Counted from the first letter of the stretch, positions 36,258 to 44,233 are shown. The stretch: DNA of 64,000 bases from Pseudomonadota bacterium (GCA_016711215.1 JADJTL010000001.1:124001-188000); one strand, 5' to 3'. The notes: a model not told the origin generated them from the sequence alone. Program-made: numbers and translations.

Positions 36258-36666
36258 CTATCGGGGTTCGGATCGTAAACCAGGATGCAAGTTATTCCGG
36301 GGAAATGGGAGTGGAGACGCACGGATGCCAGGGCCGCCTCGAGAATCGAGCGCGGCGGTTGGGTAGGCCGGTCAGTCGACGTAAGACAGAGCCCCTACTC
36401 GGGTTGAGGTTTTCCGGGGTTGAGGTTTTCCGGAGAAGAGGTTTTCCGGATGCTTGCCGTTCCGGTGCGGATGGTATGCGAAGCGCGCAGGTGTGCGGGA
36501 CAGGGGCGAGAGGCGGGACGGGATTGACCAGGAGGCGGCGGCTGCCGCTGTTTCTCTTGGGGCGAGGGGGCGTCTTTACCCGCCTGAACGCAGCCAGCCC
36601 ATCTCAGCGTGGCGAGGCGCGAGGCACGAGGGCAGCGGGGAGCGCGCGGGCCGGGTGGACTTTGCC
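36258..36666. other. Junction region between toxin fragment and Y1 transposase
   Basis: About 410 bases with no convincing gene. It marks a sharp shift from low GC (toxin side) to high GC (transposase side). On the minus strand 36180-36322 can be read as LVYDPNPDRIG and GLPGPVGPNPLYSAY, faintly like the end of an Rhs core, but out of frame with the toxin. It also contains the 16-bp repeats listed separately. Confidence 0.4.
36402..36449 (+). repeat. Three tandem 16-bp repeats
   Basis: GGTTGAGGTTTTCCGG occurs twice in tandem (36402-36417 and 36418-36433), followed by AGAAGAGGTTTTCCGG (36434-36449). They lie about 220 bases beyond the 3' end of the Y1 transposase gene and may mark an end of that element. 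Confidence 0.75.
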
Positions 36667-37565
36667 TCAGGGCGCCTGGGCGCAACACGCGCCCGCGTAA
36701 AGCCGCAGCGCGTAGGTGCCAAAGGGAAAGGTTGCGCCCCGGTCGCCCGCGCGCCAGCGTAACCAAGCGTCCCGGTAGCCCGCGACGAAATCGCGCAGGC
36801 GTTGCAGCGCCTCGATGCGCGCCCATTTGTTCCCACCGGCCACCCGAGGACTCGTTTTACGGCGTGGTTCGGGCCGGCTCGGCGTATCGAACGCCGACTG
36901 CCGCAGCACGGCGCGGCGGCCAAGCACGCCCCTGCCCTCCAGGCGGCGTTGGTCTGCAAGCGCCAGCTCGCGCGCAGTGACCGCGTCGGTCAGCAGCGCA
37001 ACGTACTCATCCGCGTCCAGGTCCACGTACGCGGGCAGCGGAGCTACCGTCAAACTGGCCTCTGCTGGCAGCGGCCCCGCTCACGAAAGAAGCGCTTGGG
37101 CCGCTTATAGGACTCGGCGCGCCCGAGCCGTGCCGGCCGGCTGATGAGCCCGGGCCAGTGATGGTGCTCTGTCACCAGGCCCGCTGCCGCCGGGTTGGTC
37201 AGCGTGTAGACGGCCTTGTCGAGCTGGGCTTCAGCATCCACCAGGCGCACGACCGACGGCGGCTCGCTCGCCCAGAGGTTTTCCCAGCGTCCCCAGTGCG
37301 CGTTGAGGCACTTCGCCGTGAACTCGAAGAGCCAGCGGCAGAACTCCGGCCGCGTCCCGCGAACGTCGGTGATCACGAGATGCAGGTGATTGGAGAGCAC
37401 GCAGAAGGCGTGCACCCGCACGCCATAACGTTCGGCCGCGACGGCGAGACAGTAGCCGACAATGCCATTGACCGCGCCCGACGGCCGCAGCAGAAACTGC
37501 CGCTGCGCACAGCGGCGCGTCACCATCAGCGTCTCACCAGCGATTACAGGCCGCGGCAGGCTCAT
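36667..37565 (-). pseudogene. IS200-like (Y1, HUH) transposase with one frameshift
   Basis: The first part (37565-37050, 171 residues) has the HUH motif His60-Leu-His62 in CVLSNHLHLVI and the likely nucleophile Tyr120 in AVYTLTNPAAAGLV. Its frame ends at a TGA (37050-37052). The second part (37053-36667) continues the same family in another frame: PLPAYVDLDADEYVALL, then FLGRRAVL-like GVLGRRAVLRQSAFD and FPFGTYALRLYAG. Together they give ~299 residues, close to the length of REP-associated and related transposases. The two frames overlap by four bases at GTTTGACGG, so a single base change, or programmed frameshifting, separates them. A single lesion suggests recent inactivation if it is not functional. 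Confidence 0.78.
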
Positions 37566-37702
37566 GCAGCGCCGGGGCGATTGCAGACGACGTGCCGATC
37601 ATGCCGCTGCATGATCCTGAACGGTTAGCCCATAGCGCTGCGCCTTCCGTCCGACCTTCGGTCCCGGTTCCGCCGGAAGACCGGTGGGGCGCCGCAGCAG
37701 GG

Positions 37703-38055
37703 CTACGTCCTGGTTCGCGAGGCGCCGTCGAGCTCGGTTCCAACCCGGAGTCGATCGAGGTAGCCCCGGTACACGAAGGAGCGGTCGCGCTTCTTGCCGG
37801 TCGTCTCGACGAGAATGCCCGCGGCCACGAGCAGCTCGATCCCCCGTCCCGCGGTGGGCTTGGTGGTCTCCACCAGCTTCATCACGGATGCGACGGTGAC
37901 GACTGGGTGGCGCGGCAGCAGCTCGAAGAGCCGCAGCGCGACGACGGACATCCCCTCCTGCGCGAGCACGCGTGCGCGATCCGCGGCCACGAGTGCGAAG
38001 AGCTCCCGGGCGGACGCGACCGCTTCGTCGGCGATCGTCGCGACCCAGCCTCGGT
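37703..38055 (-). pseudogene. Fic-family protein, C-terminal stub
   Basis: About 115 residues match the C-terminal winged-helix region of Fic-family proteins: ELFALVAADRARVLA, LFELLPRHPVVTVASVMKLV, then AAGILVETTGKKRDRSFVY and RGYLDRL. The Fic AMP-transferase domain (HPFxxGNGR) is absent. The stub is joined at its 5' side to the end of repeat copy E, so the missing part seems to have been lost at that junction. The open frame extends to 38158 through the repeat, which is probably chance. Not expected to be active. Confidence 0.7.
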
Positions 38056-38132
38056 TCCTGGCTCGGGTTAACATGACGCGGAGGGTTAATCCCATCTTGA
38101 CCACCCCCACGCGCAAGTAGCGGAAATCAAGC
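38052..38132 (-). repeat. Hairpin repeat element, partial copy E
   Basis: On the minus strand, TACTTGCGCG is followed about 35 bases later by CCGCGTCATGTTAACCCG and then AGCCAGGAACCG, closely matching the right end of the elements at 41543 and 42617. The left hairpins are not recognisable. The right end abuts the Fic stub, as copy A's right end abuts the IS91 fragment. Confidence 0.6.
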
Positions 38133-38164
38133 GACTCCGGATCAAGCCGTAGATACAAAGCAGG

Positions 38165-39830
38165 CTACGCGGCAGGCCTCGGGTCGATGCGGGCGGCCAT
38201 CTGATCCTGGTCGACGAGGTGCTCGATGCGCAGGCGAGCAAGCAGCTCGCGCTGCTCGACGCTCGGCGCGGTGGCGACGTAGGCGACGGACTCGTCGGGG
38301 CCGGTGGCGACCATGTTTAAATGGCCTGCGGCCAGCTCCTCGAAGGCCGCGGGGGCGGTCATGGCTTTGCCCGCTTTGCGAAGGCGGCGCTCAAGGGTGC
38401 GTTCGAGCAGGAGCGCGAGCATGCACAGCGACACGTGCGCGCGAACTTTCGGGTCGGTGTGATGAAAGACGGGGCGTAGCTCGAGGTCGCTCTTGATGGT
38501 CTGGAAGTCCTTCTCGACGGCGTCCTTGGCACGATAGAGCGCCACCATCTCGGTGGCGCTCTGCGGCAGGTCGGCGTGGGCGACGAGCAGTACGAAGCCG
38601 TCGGCGCTACGACGCTTGTTCCAGGCGGCTTCGTCGAAGGCGAGCGAGACGACGAAGTGCTTGTGGCCAGCGTGGTCCTTCTCGTCGATTTGCACCGAGT
38701 AGATCGACAGCATCGAGCGGGAGGCGAGCTTGCCGGTGATGTCGGAGTAGACCGACTCGCGCGTCGCCTTGTTGCCCTTGCGGCGCAGACGCGTGTTGAG
38801 GTCGCGCACGTAGGCATCGATTTCGGCGCGATGGCGCTCGCCTATCGCCCGCATGTCCACGAACATCTGCGGGTTGAAGTACAGGACCAGCCGGAGCGAC
38901 GCGTCGAGCGTGCTCTTTTGCTGGAAGCGCTTGGGCTTCTGCGACGGGTCCATCGGCCTGGCGCCTTGTCCGTGCTCCACCAACGCGCGTCGTTGCGCCG
39001 CCTTGCTGCGCAGGCTCGCGATGGCGCGCAGGGTGCGATCGGCGACGTAACCGTAGTTGCCGGCGAGCACCTCCTTCTGCAGCGCCTCGTCGAGCCGAAC
39101 CAAGGTCATGATCTGGGTCATGCGGGCTCGCGTCACCCCAAGGTGTTTGGCGATCTCCGACTGCGTCTTGAAGGTCTTGTCTTCGAGCTGCGCGCGGTAG
39201 GCACGGGCGCGGTAGAGCCACAGCGCGCCCCTTCGAGCTTCTCGGCATCCACATCGGGTTCCTCGATTTCCGACACCAGGCGAAGACCACATGAGGTGAT
39301 GCCGAGGTCGGCACGTAGAGCTGCTCGTCGACCTTCTGCATACCGGCCGCGCCGACACGCGCCCCTGCCTCGGTGATGAGACGCTTGCGCTCCACCTCGT
39401 CCTGGGCGCCCCCGAGGTCGCGAAGCGTCTCGCTCGGAAGCTGCTCGGTGTAGCTGTGGATCTCCGAGCGGCGCACGGCGGTCAGGAAGCGCAGCTCGCT
39501 CTTGCACAATCGCGCGACCGCGCCCGCCGAACCCATCGCGCGATCGAAAACGATGGGCACGCCCTGCGCCCAACCCTTGCCCTCGATGGTCTCGACGAGA
39601 TCGTGGAGCGCTTTGCCGTCCTGGGTGCGACCCGGCAAGGTGCTCCAGCGCAGGGGGTAGCCGTGCTCGTTGCACAGAAGCAGGATGCCGATCTTGTGGC
39701 GGTTGTGGAGGCCCTCCTTGGTGCGACTGCGCTGGGCGAGGTCCGGGCCACGCCCCTCGAACCAGAGGGGGATCGCCTGGTGGCGTTTGCGCAGGCGCTG
39801 CCGGAGGGCGAGCGCGGCTTGAGCGATGTT
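38165..39830 (-). pseudogene. Remnant of IS1634-like (DDE) transposase
   Basis: The N-terminal part in one frame reads LWFEGRGPDLAQRSRTKEGL, NRHKIGILLLCNEHGYPLRW, then VPIVFDRAMGSAG (the second catalytic Asp). The frame changes near 39300 (DLGITSCGLRLVSEIEEPDV) and again near 39225 (RGALWLYRARAYRAQL). The C-terminal part has MVALYRAKDAVEKDFQTIKS and HVSLCMLALLLER, the usual IS1634 signature with the catalytic Glu. The first ~150 residues (first Asp) are missing, replaced by a nucleotidyltransferase stub. A helix-turn-helix-like insert (KTQSEIAKHLGVTRARM) sits in the middle. Two frameshifts and the lost N-terminus make it inactive. Confidence 0.8.
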
Positions 39831-40105
39831 GAGGTCGCGCAACAGGTAGCGGATATCGTCGATGTCGTGGAACTCCTCGCCAATGCGCGCCGCGAGGCAC
39901 TTCATCGCCAGCAGGTACGCGGGCTGGGCGGTCAAGCCCTTGAGGTGATCGAGCTCGCGATAGCTGCGAAGTCGTCGCGGGCGCTGAGGAAGCCCTTCAC
40001 CGCGTCGTTGAGCCACTTCTCCGGAACCGCGGCCTGGGCGGCAACCCGCGCCGCCGCTCGGCGGATAGCCTGCACGGGCGCATTGTCTCGGCCGAAATGC
40101 TACCC
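39830..40105 (-). pseudogene. C-terminal stub of DUF6036-like nucleotidyltransferase
   Basis: Two adjacent frames carry the end of a nucleotidyltransferase-like protein: VPEKWLNDAVKGFLSARDDF in one, then SYRELDHLKGL and AYLLAMKCLAARIGEEFHD followed by DIRYLLRDLNI in the other. These fit the region just after the catalytic core in DUF6036-type proteins, often part of toxin-antitoxin-like pairs. The catalytic core is missing; a TAG lies just upstream in frame. It is fused directly to the transposase remnant, so the element seems to have inserted into this gene or recombined with it. Confidence 0.6.
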
Positions 40106-40164
40106 AGCCGGGTCTGTTGCCTCACGTAGAATGCTACGGCCGCGCATGACGGCAGGAGCGTGTC

Positions 40165-40440
40165 ATGAGGAAACAGATCAGGTCCGGAGGCCGAGACGAG
40201 TTGCTCCGCGCAGTCGCTAAGCGGTACGAGCAAGTAACGTTGGCAGAGAAGAGAACCATCCTCGACGAGTTCGTGGCCATCACCGGCAACAACCGAAGCA
40301 CGCCATTCGAGTGCTCAAGAGGGCAGACCGCAAGGGCCTCAGCGCGCGCCGTACACGGCTGCGCGTGTACGACGAGGCGGTGCGGGAAGCCCTGGTCGTG
40401 CTCGTGCTCGTGCTCCACCCGCTGACGGGCCAGGCCAAGG
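40165..40440 (+). pseudogene. N-terminal remnant of an integrase-type transposase
   Basis: Starts with ATG at 40165 behind AGGAG. It reads LLRAVAKRYEQVTLAEKRTI and LDEFVAITGNNR, then the frame changes and continues LKRADRKGLSARRTRLRVYD with EAVREALVVL. This is the start of the IS family that begins 'integrase catalytic' with a 'LDEFxxVTGYxRKHA' region. The catalytic rve core is absent, and one frameshift lies near 40310. Inactive. Confidence 0.6.
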
Positions 40441-40815
40441 TCTACTCCTGCCGCTACCGGATACCGAAACGCTTCGGCGAGCCGGACACCACGCCCAGGG
40501 CGGGAGGCTCGCCAGGCGAGCGCGGCTGATGGGGGGCAGCGCCTGGCGGCAGCTCAGAGTGGCTTCAGCGCCCTGGCAATATGCCCGAGCCGCCCATGCC
40601 CCGCCGGCCTCGACCGCGCTTCCGCAACGCCCTCGTTGACTCGGACTACATCCCCCCATTTAGCCTGAGCGGTAACAGACGGTCGGAGACACCGGGCCGG
40701 TATGCGGACATCAGCGGGACAGGGAGGCCAGGTCCTGGGCCGGCGAGGGTTGTCCGGCTTCGGCTGCGGTCCTGCAAACAGGCCTGGGCTGATCACGAAG
40801 GCGGGGTCCTTGGGC
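40441..40815. other. Region before the duplicated module
   Basis: About 375 bases with no convincing gene. From 40717 on, the sequence is the left part of the tandem unit repeated at 41790, so the sharp boundary of the duplication is at 40716/40717. The first part holds transposase remains. No RNA or regulator site is seen other than the -10 element below. Confidence 0.45.
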
Positions 40816-40828
40816 TATACTGCGGCGA
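40816..40828 (+). promoter_or_regulatory. -10 element giving a predicted leaderless transcript
   Basis: TATACT (40816-40821) ends six bases before the ATG at 40828, where transcription would begin about 7 bases after the hexamer. No ribosome-binding site precedes the ATG, so the message may be leaderless. The same arrangement is kept in the second copy (ATG 41901). No clear -35 is seen. Confidence 0.4.
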
Positions 40829-41337
40829 TGGCAGGGCTCTTCTATGAATCCGTGCTGCAGGCCCTCGAGGCGGCAAGGGTGCGCTTCGTGATCGTCGGAG
40901 GCGTGGCGGTGATCCTGCACGGTGTGCCACGGACCACGGCGGATCTCGATATCGCCGTGGATCTCGAGCGTGACAACCTCTTGCGGCTGGTGGAGGTCTT
41001 GCTTGGTCTCGGATTTCGGCCACGTGCCCCGGTGGATGCCCGACAGCTCGCCGACCCCGAGGAGCGTCGTCGATGGTGTGAGGAGAAAGGGCTGAAGGCC
41101 TTCAGCTTTCATCGCCCGGACCGTCCTCTCGATGCGGTGGACGTGCTGCTCGCTTCGCCGGTTGCCTACGACGAGCTCGCCTCGCGGTCGGTGACTATCC
41201 AAGCGGAGTCACTCCAGTTGCGCATCGCTGCGGTCGAGGACTTGATGGTGATGAAGGCAGTCGCAGGGCGGGCACAGGATTATGCGGATGTCGACGCACT
41301 GCGCCGGCTGATGGGTGCCGACGATGAACTCCGATGA
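40828..41337 (+). CDS. Nucleotidyltransferase, MNT/AbiEii-like, copy 1 (possible toxin)
   Basis: 169 residues. The nucleotidyltransferase signature is VIVGGVAVILHGVPR (Gly24-Gly25), then TTADLDIAVDL with Asp39 and Asp41 as likely metal ligands, and a later DAVDVLLASP. The end (EDLMVMKAVAGRAQDYADV) is also typical. Family members are often the toxin or antitoxin half of two-gene systems. ATG at 40828 is preferred over the upstream 40702 start, because it opens the domain and follows the -10 element. The stop codon overlaps the start region of the small partner gene. This copy is intact; the second copy is broken. Confidence 0.8.
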   Translation: MAGLFYESVLQALEAARVRFVIVGGVAVILHGVPRTTADLDIAVDLERDNLLRLVEVLLGLGFRPRAPVDARQLADPEERRRWCEEKGLKAFSFHRPDRPLDAVDVLLASPVAYDELASRSVTIQAESLQLRIAAVEDLMVMKAVAGRAQDYADVDALRRLMGADDELR

Positions 41338-41527
41338 CCCAGATCAGCGCCTATCGCCCGGCAAGGGCTTCGTCCACAGCTACACCCTCGATCAGCTGCG
41401 GACCTTCAAAGGCGTTCCGGCGGCGGACAAGCTGCGCTGGCTCGAGGAGATGCGCGACCTCCTCGAGCGCTATCAGACCCCGCAGGCCCGAGCGTTGATG
41501 CAGCGCTTTCGCCAGGGGGTCCTCTAG
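41324..41527 (+). CDS. Small partner protein, copy 1
   Basis: 67 residues using the ATG at 41324; a GTG at 41315 adds three. The conserved part is FVHSYTLDQLRTFKGVPAAD, KLRWLEEMRDLLERY and ARALMQRFRQG. I have seen similar short proteins beside nucleotidyltransferases and take it for the partner of copy 1. Relative to copy 2, one base is missing just after MTQISAYRPA. That puts the overlapping ATGA start out of frame, so this copy depends on an upstream start and has a different N-terminus (MNSDDPDQRLSPGKG). Whether it is made is uncertain. Confidence 0.6.
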   Translation: MNSDDPDQRLSPGKGFVHSYTLDQLRTFKGVPAADKLRWLEEMRDLLERYQTPQARALMQRFRQGVL

Positions 41528-41542
41528 TCGGGGGACCGGATA

Positions 41543-41784
41543 GAACCCGCCAGGCGGTGAAGTGTCGCCTGCTGCTGGCGGTCACAACCAGCAGCGGTTC
41601 CGCAATCACCGGCCGGACTACGCATGCCCGTGGCCCGCCGCCAAGGCCGAATTTTGGCGAGACGCAAGTTCGTGTGGACTCAGAGCCCTTGTGTCCGGCC
41701 GCATACTTGCGATAAGATGACAAGGAAAATAGGTACTCCGAGACGCGAAGTCTATCCGCGTCATATTAACCCGGGTCGGGAACC
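41543..41784 (+). repeat. Hairpin repeat element, copy B
   Basis: Starts GAACCCGCCAGGCG and ends CATATTAACCCGGGTCGGG plus AACC. Three perfect stem-loops, each with a 9-base loop: CAGGCG/CGCCTG (41551-41571), CTGCTGG/CCAGCAG (41572-41594) and GACGCG/CGCGTC (41742-41762). The first two abut one another. No open frame spans the element. It separates the two copies of the nucleotidyltransferase module. Confidence 0.85.
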
Positions 41785-41900
41785 GCGGAGGACAGGGAGG
41801 CCAGGTCCTGGGCCGGAGAGGGTTGTCGGGCTTCGGCTGCGGTCCTGCAAACAGGCCTGGGCTGATCACGAAGGCGGGGTCCTTGGGCTATACTGCGGCG

Positions 41901-42410
41901 ATGGCAGGGGTCTTCTATGAATCCGTGCTGCAGGCCCTCGAGGGCGGCAAGGGTGCGCTTCGTGATCGTCGGAGGCGTGGCGGTGATCCTGCACGGTGTG
42001 CCACGGACCACGGCGGATCTCGATATCGCCGTGGATCTCGAGCGTGACAACCTCTTGCGGCTGGTGGAGGTCTTGCTTGGTCTCGGATTTCGGCCACGTG
42101 CCCCGGTGGATGCCCGACAGCTCGCCGACCCCGAGGAGCGTCGTCGATGGTGTGAGGAGAAAGGGCTGAAGGCCTTCAGCTTTCATCGCCCGGACCGTCC
42201 TCTCGATGCGGTGGACGTGCTGCTCGCTTCGCCGGTTGCCTACGACGAGCTCGCCTCGCGGTAGGTGACTATCAAGCGGAGTCACTCCAGTTGCGCATCG
42301 CTGCGGTCGAGGACTTGATGGTGATGAAGGCAGTCGCAGGGCGGGCACAGGATTATGCGGATGTCGACGCACTGCGCCGGCTGATGGGTGCCGACGATGA
42401 ACTCCGATGA
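41901..42410 (+). pseudogene. Nucleotidyltransferase, copy 2, broken
   Basis: Nearly identical to 40828-41337. A base is inserted early (GAGGGCGG here, GAGGCGG in copy 1) and shifts the frame after about 14 residues; near the end a T-to-A-type change gives TAG in TCGCGGTAGG, and a C is lost just after. The catalytic core (VIVGGVAVILHG) remains open in another frame from 41917 to the TAG. It keeps the TATACT element before its ATG. It should not give an intact protein. Confidence 0.8.
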
Positions 42411-42601
42411 CCCAGATCAGCGCCTATCGCCCGGCAGAGGGCTTCGTCCACAGCTACACCCTCGATCAGCTGCGGACCTTCAAAGGCGTTCCGGCGGCGG
42501 ACAAGCTGCGCTGGCTCGAGGAGATGCGCGACCTCCTCGAGCGCTATCAGACCCCGCAGGCCCGAGCGTTGATGCAGCGCTTTCGCCAGGGGGTCCTCTA
42601 G
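42407..42601 (+). CDS. Small partner protein, copy 2
   Basis: 64 residues, MTQISAYRPAEGFVHSYTLD onward, otherwise identical to copy 1. Its ATG overlaps the stop of the nucleotidyltransferase (ATGA), the sort of overlap that couples translation of two genes. This is probably the ancestral form of the small gene. Because the upstream gene here is broken, coupled translation may be impaired; a separate start could still be used. No domain recognised; the helix LRWLEEMRDLLERY is amphipathic. Confidence 0.65.
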   Translation: MTQISAYRPAEGFVHSYTLDQLRTFKGVPAADKLRWLEEMRDLLERYQTPQARALMQRFRQGVL

Positions 42602-42616
42602 TCGGGGGACCGGATA

Positions 42617-42858
42617 GAACCCGCCAGGCGGTGAAGTGTCGCCTGCTGCTGGCGGTCACAACCAGCAGCGGTTCCGCAATCACCGGCCGGACTACGCATG
42701 CCCGTGGCCCGCCGCCAAGGCCGAATTTTGGCGAGACGCAAGTTCGTGTGGACTCAGAGCCCTTGTGTCCGGCCGCATACTTGCGATAAGATGACAAGGC
42801 GAATAGGTGCTCCGAGACGCGAAGTCTATCCGCGTCATATTAACCCGGGTCGGGAACC
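42617..42858 (+). repeat. Hairpin repeat element, copy C
   Basis: Practically identical to copy B, with the same three hairpins and GAACC at both ends. Two to three single-base differences lie in the stretch before the last hairpin (GACAAGGCGAATAGGTGC). It closes the second nucleotidyltransferase module. Confidence 0.85.
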
Positions 42859-42864
42859 GCTCAC

Positions 42865-42945
42865 CTCCGAGACGCGAAGTCTATCCGCGTCATATTAACC
42901 CGGGTCGGGAACCGCGGTGCGGTGGGAACCGCGGTCGGGAACCGC
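42865..42945 (+). repeat. Partial copy D and GGGAACCGC cluster
   Basis: The last ~50 bases of copy C (third hairpin to the right end) are repeated at a distance of 55 bases. They are followed by GGGAACCGC three times in 39 bases (42907, 42924 and 42937). Such end-only copies would be expected from one-ended or rolling-circle events. Confidence 0.75.
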
Positions 42946-42965
42946 CGGAGTCGCTTGTTTTTGGT

Positions 42966-43646
42966 CTAGGGCAGTATTCTATGAAGTGCAGTCAACTCCC
43001 CGGGTGGCACCTTGCGAACAGCCGTGCCCTTCGCTTCCATGACGTTCCCCTCTGGACCGATGTCTTGCCCCGTCAGGGCTAGGCCCGTCGCCTGAGCTTC
43101 GTCGGCCCCCCGCACCCGCGTTCCGTGCAAGACTGTGGAGACGCGCGCGAGGAGGGCTTGGTCCTTACCGGCGCTGCAGCCCTCGAGGTGGACGATAGAC
43201 GACTGTGGGTCGAGGAACTCGAGCAAGGTGGTGAGGAGCAGCTCAGAGCCTATGCCGTCCACGTCGCCTTTCAGGGTGAGCCTATCCTCGCCTGCGCCCT
43301 GGCTTCCGGGCTTGGCGTGGTCGACCAGATAGAGCTCTGAGACGAACTCCGCAGGTGTGACCGCTGTCTTCAACCTCGCATACAGGTCCGAAATCCCATT
43401 GATTTGGAGCATGCGGATATTCGGAGCGAGCTTGGGGTAGGGAGCCCAGCAGCTCGGGACAGGCGCCTCGAGGCAGCGCACCAAGCGTTCGGTATCACCG
43501 CTGGCGTTCATCGTCGCGATTGCCTCGATGTTCTTAGGGAGTGCGCCGATGGCTACCAGGGCGTTGAGGAAATAGACCCTTCCCATGCCGTCCTTGCCCA
43601 GGACGACCGCGACGACTCTGACACCGGCCTTGCCTTTAGCATTCAC
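42966..43646 (-). CDS. Hypothetical protein with possible His/Cys dyad (caspase-fold-like)
   Basis: 226 residues from a GTG at 43646, with GTAGGAG six bases upstream. No family is certain. His110 in LYLVDHAKPGSQ and Cys157 in IVHLEGCSAGKDQ lie at the ends of hydrophobic strands, as do the catalytic residues of clan CD (caspase-like, CHAT or DUF4347-type) folds. The following HGTRVRGADEAQATGLAL resembles the substrate-side region in those folds. It is the last gene of a minus-strand run that also holds an M91-like protease. An effector or its processing enzyme is possible. Another reading is a non-enzymatic protein of the same fold. Confidence 0.6.
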   Translation of the reverse strand: MNAKGKAGVRVVAVVLGKDGMGRVYFLNALVAIGALPKNIEAIATMNASGDTERLVRCLEAPVPSCWAPYPKLAPNIRMLQINGISDLYARLKTAVTPAEFVSELYLVDHAKPGSQGAGEDRLTLKGDVDGIGSELLLTTLLEFLDPQSSIVHLEGCSAGKDQALLARVSTVLHGTRVRGADEAQATGLALTGQDIGPEGNVMEAKGTAVRKVPPGELTALHRILP

Positions 43647-43817
43647 TGTGGGCTCCTACTTCGCCATGCTGCTGCGGCATCCCGTGCGACCTGGTAGGCG
43701 CGCGGTACCTGCCCGTCGCCGAGCGAGGGGCCGTCGCGCAAAGCCAGCGATCCCGCTCGAAAGCTGCGGGTTAAGGTCGACTGGCCCCGACCCGCGGCTC
43801 TGGCCGGTCAGCCGCTG

Positions 43818-44222
43818 TCATTTCACGACTTTCGCTGCAACGCCGACTCCTCGGTGAATAACCTGGCCGGCGCCCATCATGGTGGGCGCGGCTGCGCCCG
43901 CGGTCGCCGTCTCGGGATACAGGCTTGCGAAGCCTTTGCCGTATCTCAGCAGTGTGCTCGCTGCGGAAACAGCCCTTTCTGTCGCTACAGCGCCGTCTAG
44001 GCACGCCAGGGTTACCTGCCCAGCTCGTGTCACCTTCAGGGAGTGGTTAACTTCATGAATCGTCAGCTGAAGTGTTCGTGCTCCTGCGAAACCCTCGGCG
44101 CCTGCGACCACCCGGAGGGCATAGTTGATTTTGGCGGCGTGGGCGACGCCTTTTAAGAGGCTGAGCGCCCGAACCGCATTCCACGTCCCGATCGCCACAG
44201 CAGCAACCATCGGAATTGGCAT
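43818..44222 (-). CDS. Hypothetical protein with hydrophobic N-terminal half
   Basis: 134 residues, ATG at 44222 with AGGA upstream. The first ~50 residues contain Ala/Val-rich hydrophobic stretches (MVAAVAIGTWNAV and ALRVVAGAEGFAGA), and more follow near the C-terminus (APTMMGAGQVIHRG). It might insert in a membrane, but no domain is recognised. It stands between the His/Cys protein and the M91-like protease on the same strand and could be co-transcribed. Its role is unknown. Confidence 0.55.
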   Translation of the reverse strand: MPIPMVAAVAIGTWNAVRALSLLKGVAHAAKINYALRVVAGAEGFAGARTLQLTIHEVNHSLKVTRAGQVTLACLDGAVATERAVSAASTLLRYGKGFASLYPETATAGAAAPTMMGAGQVIHRGVGVAAKVVK

Positions 44223-44233
44223 TCCGTCCTGCG

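Noticed and set aside
41543..42858. Integron cassettes with attC sites
   Set aside because: The repeat ends lack the RYYYAAC/GTTRRRY core pairs of attC sites, and no integron integrase is seen. A cassette-like role remains possible but not of the known integron type.
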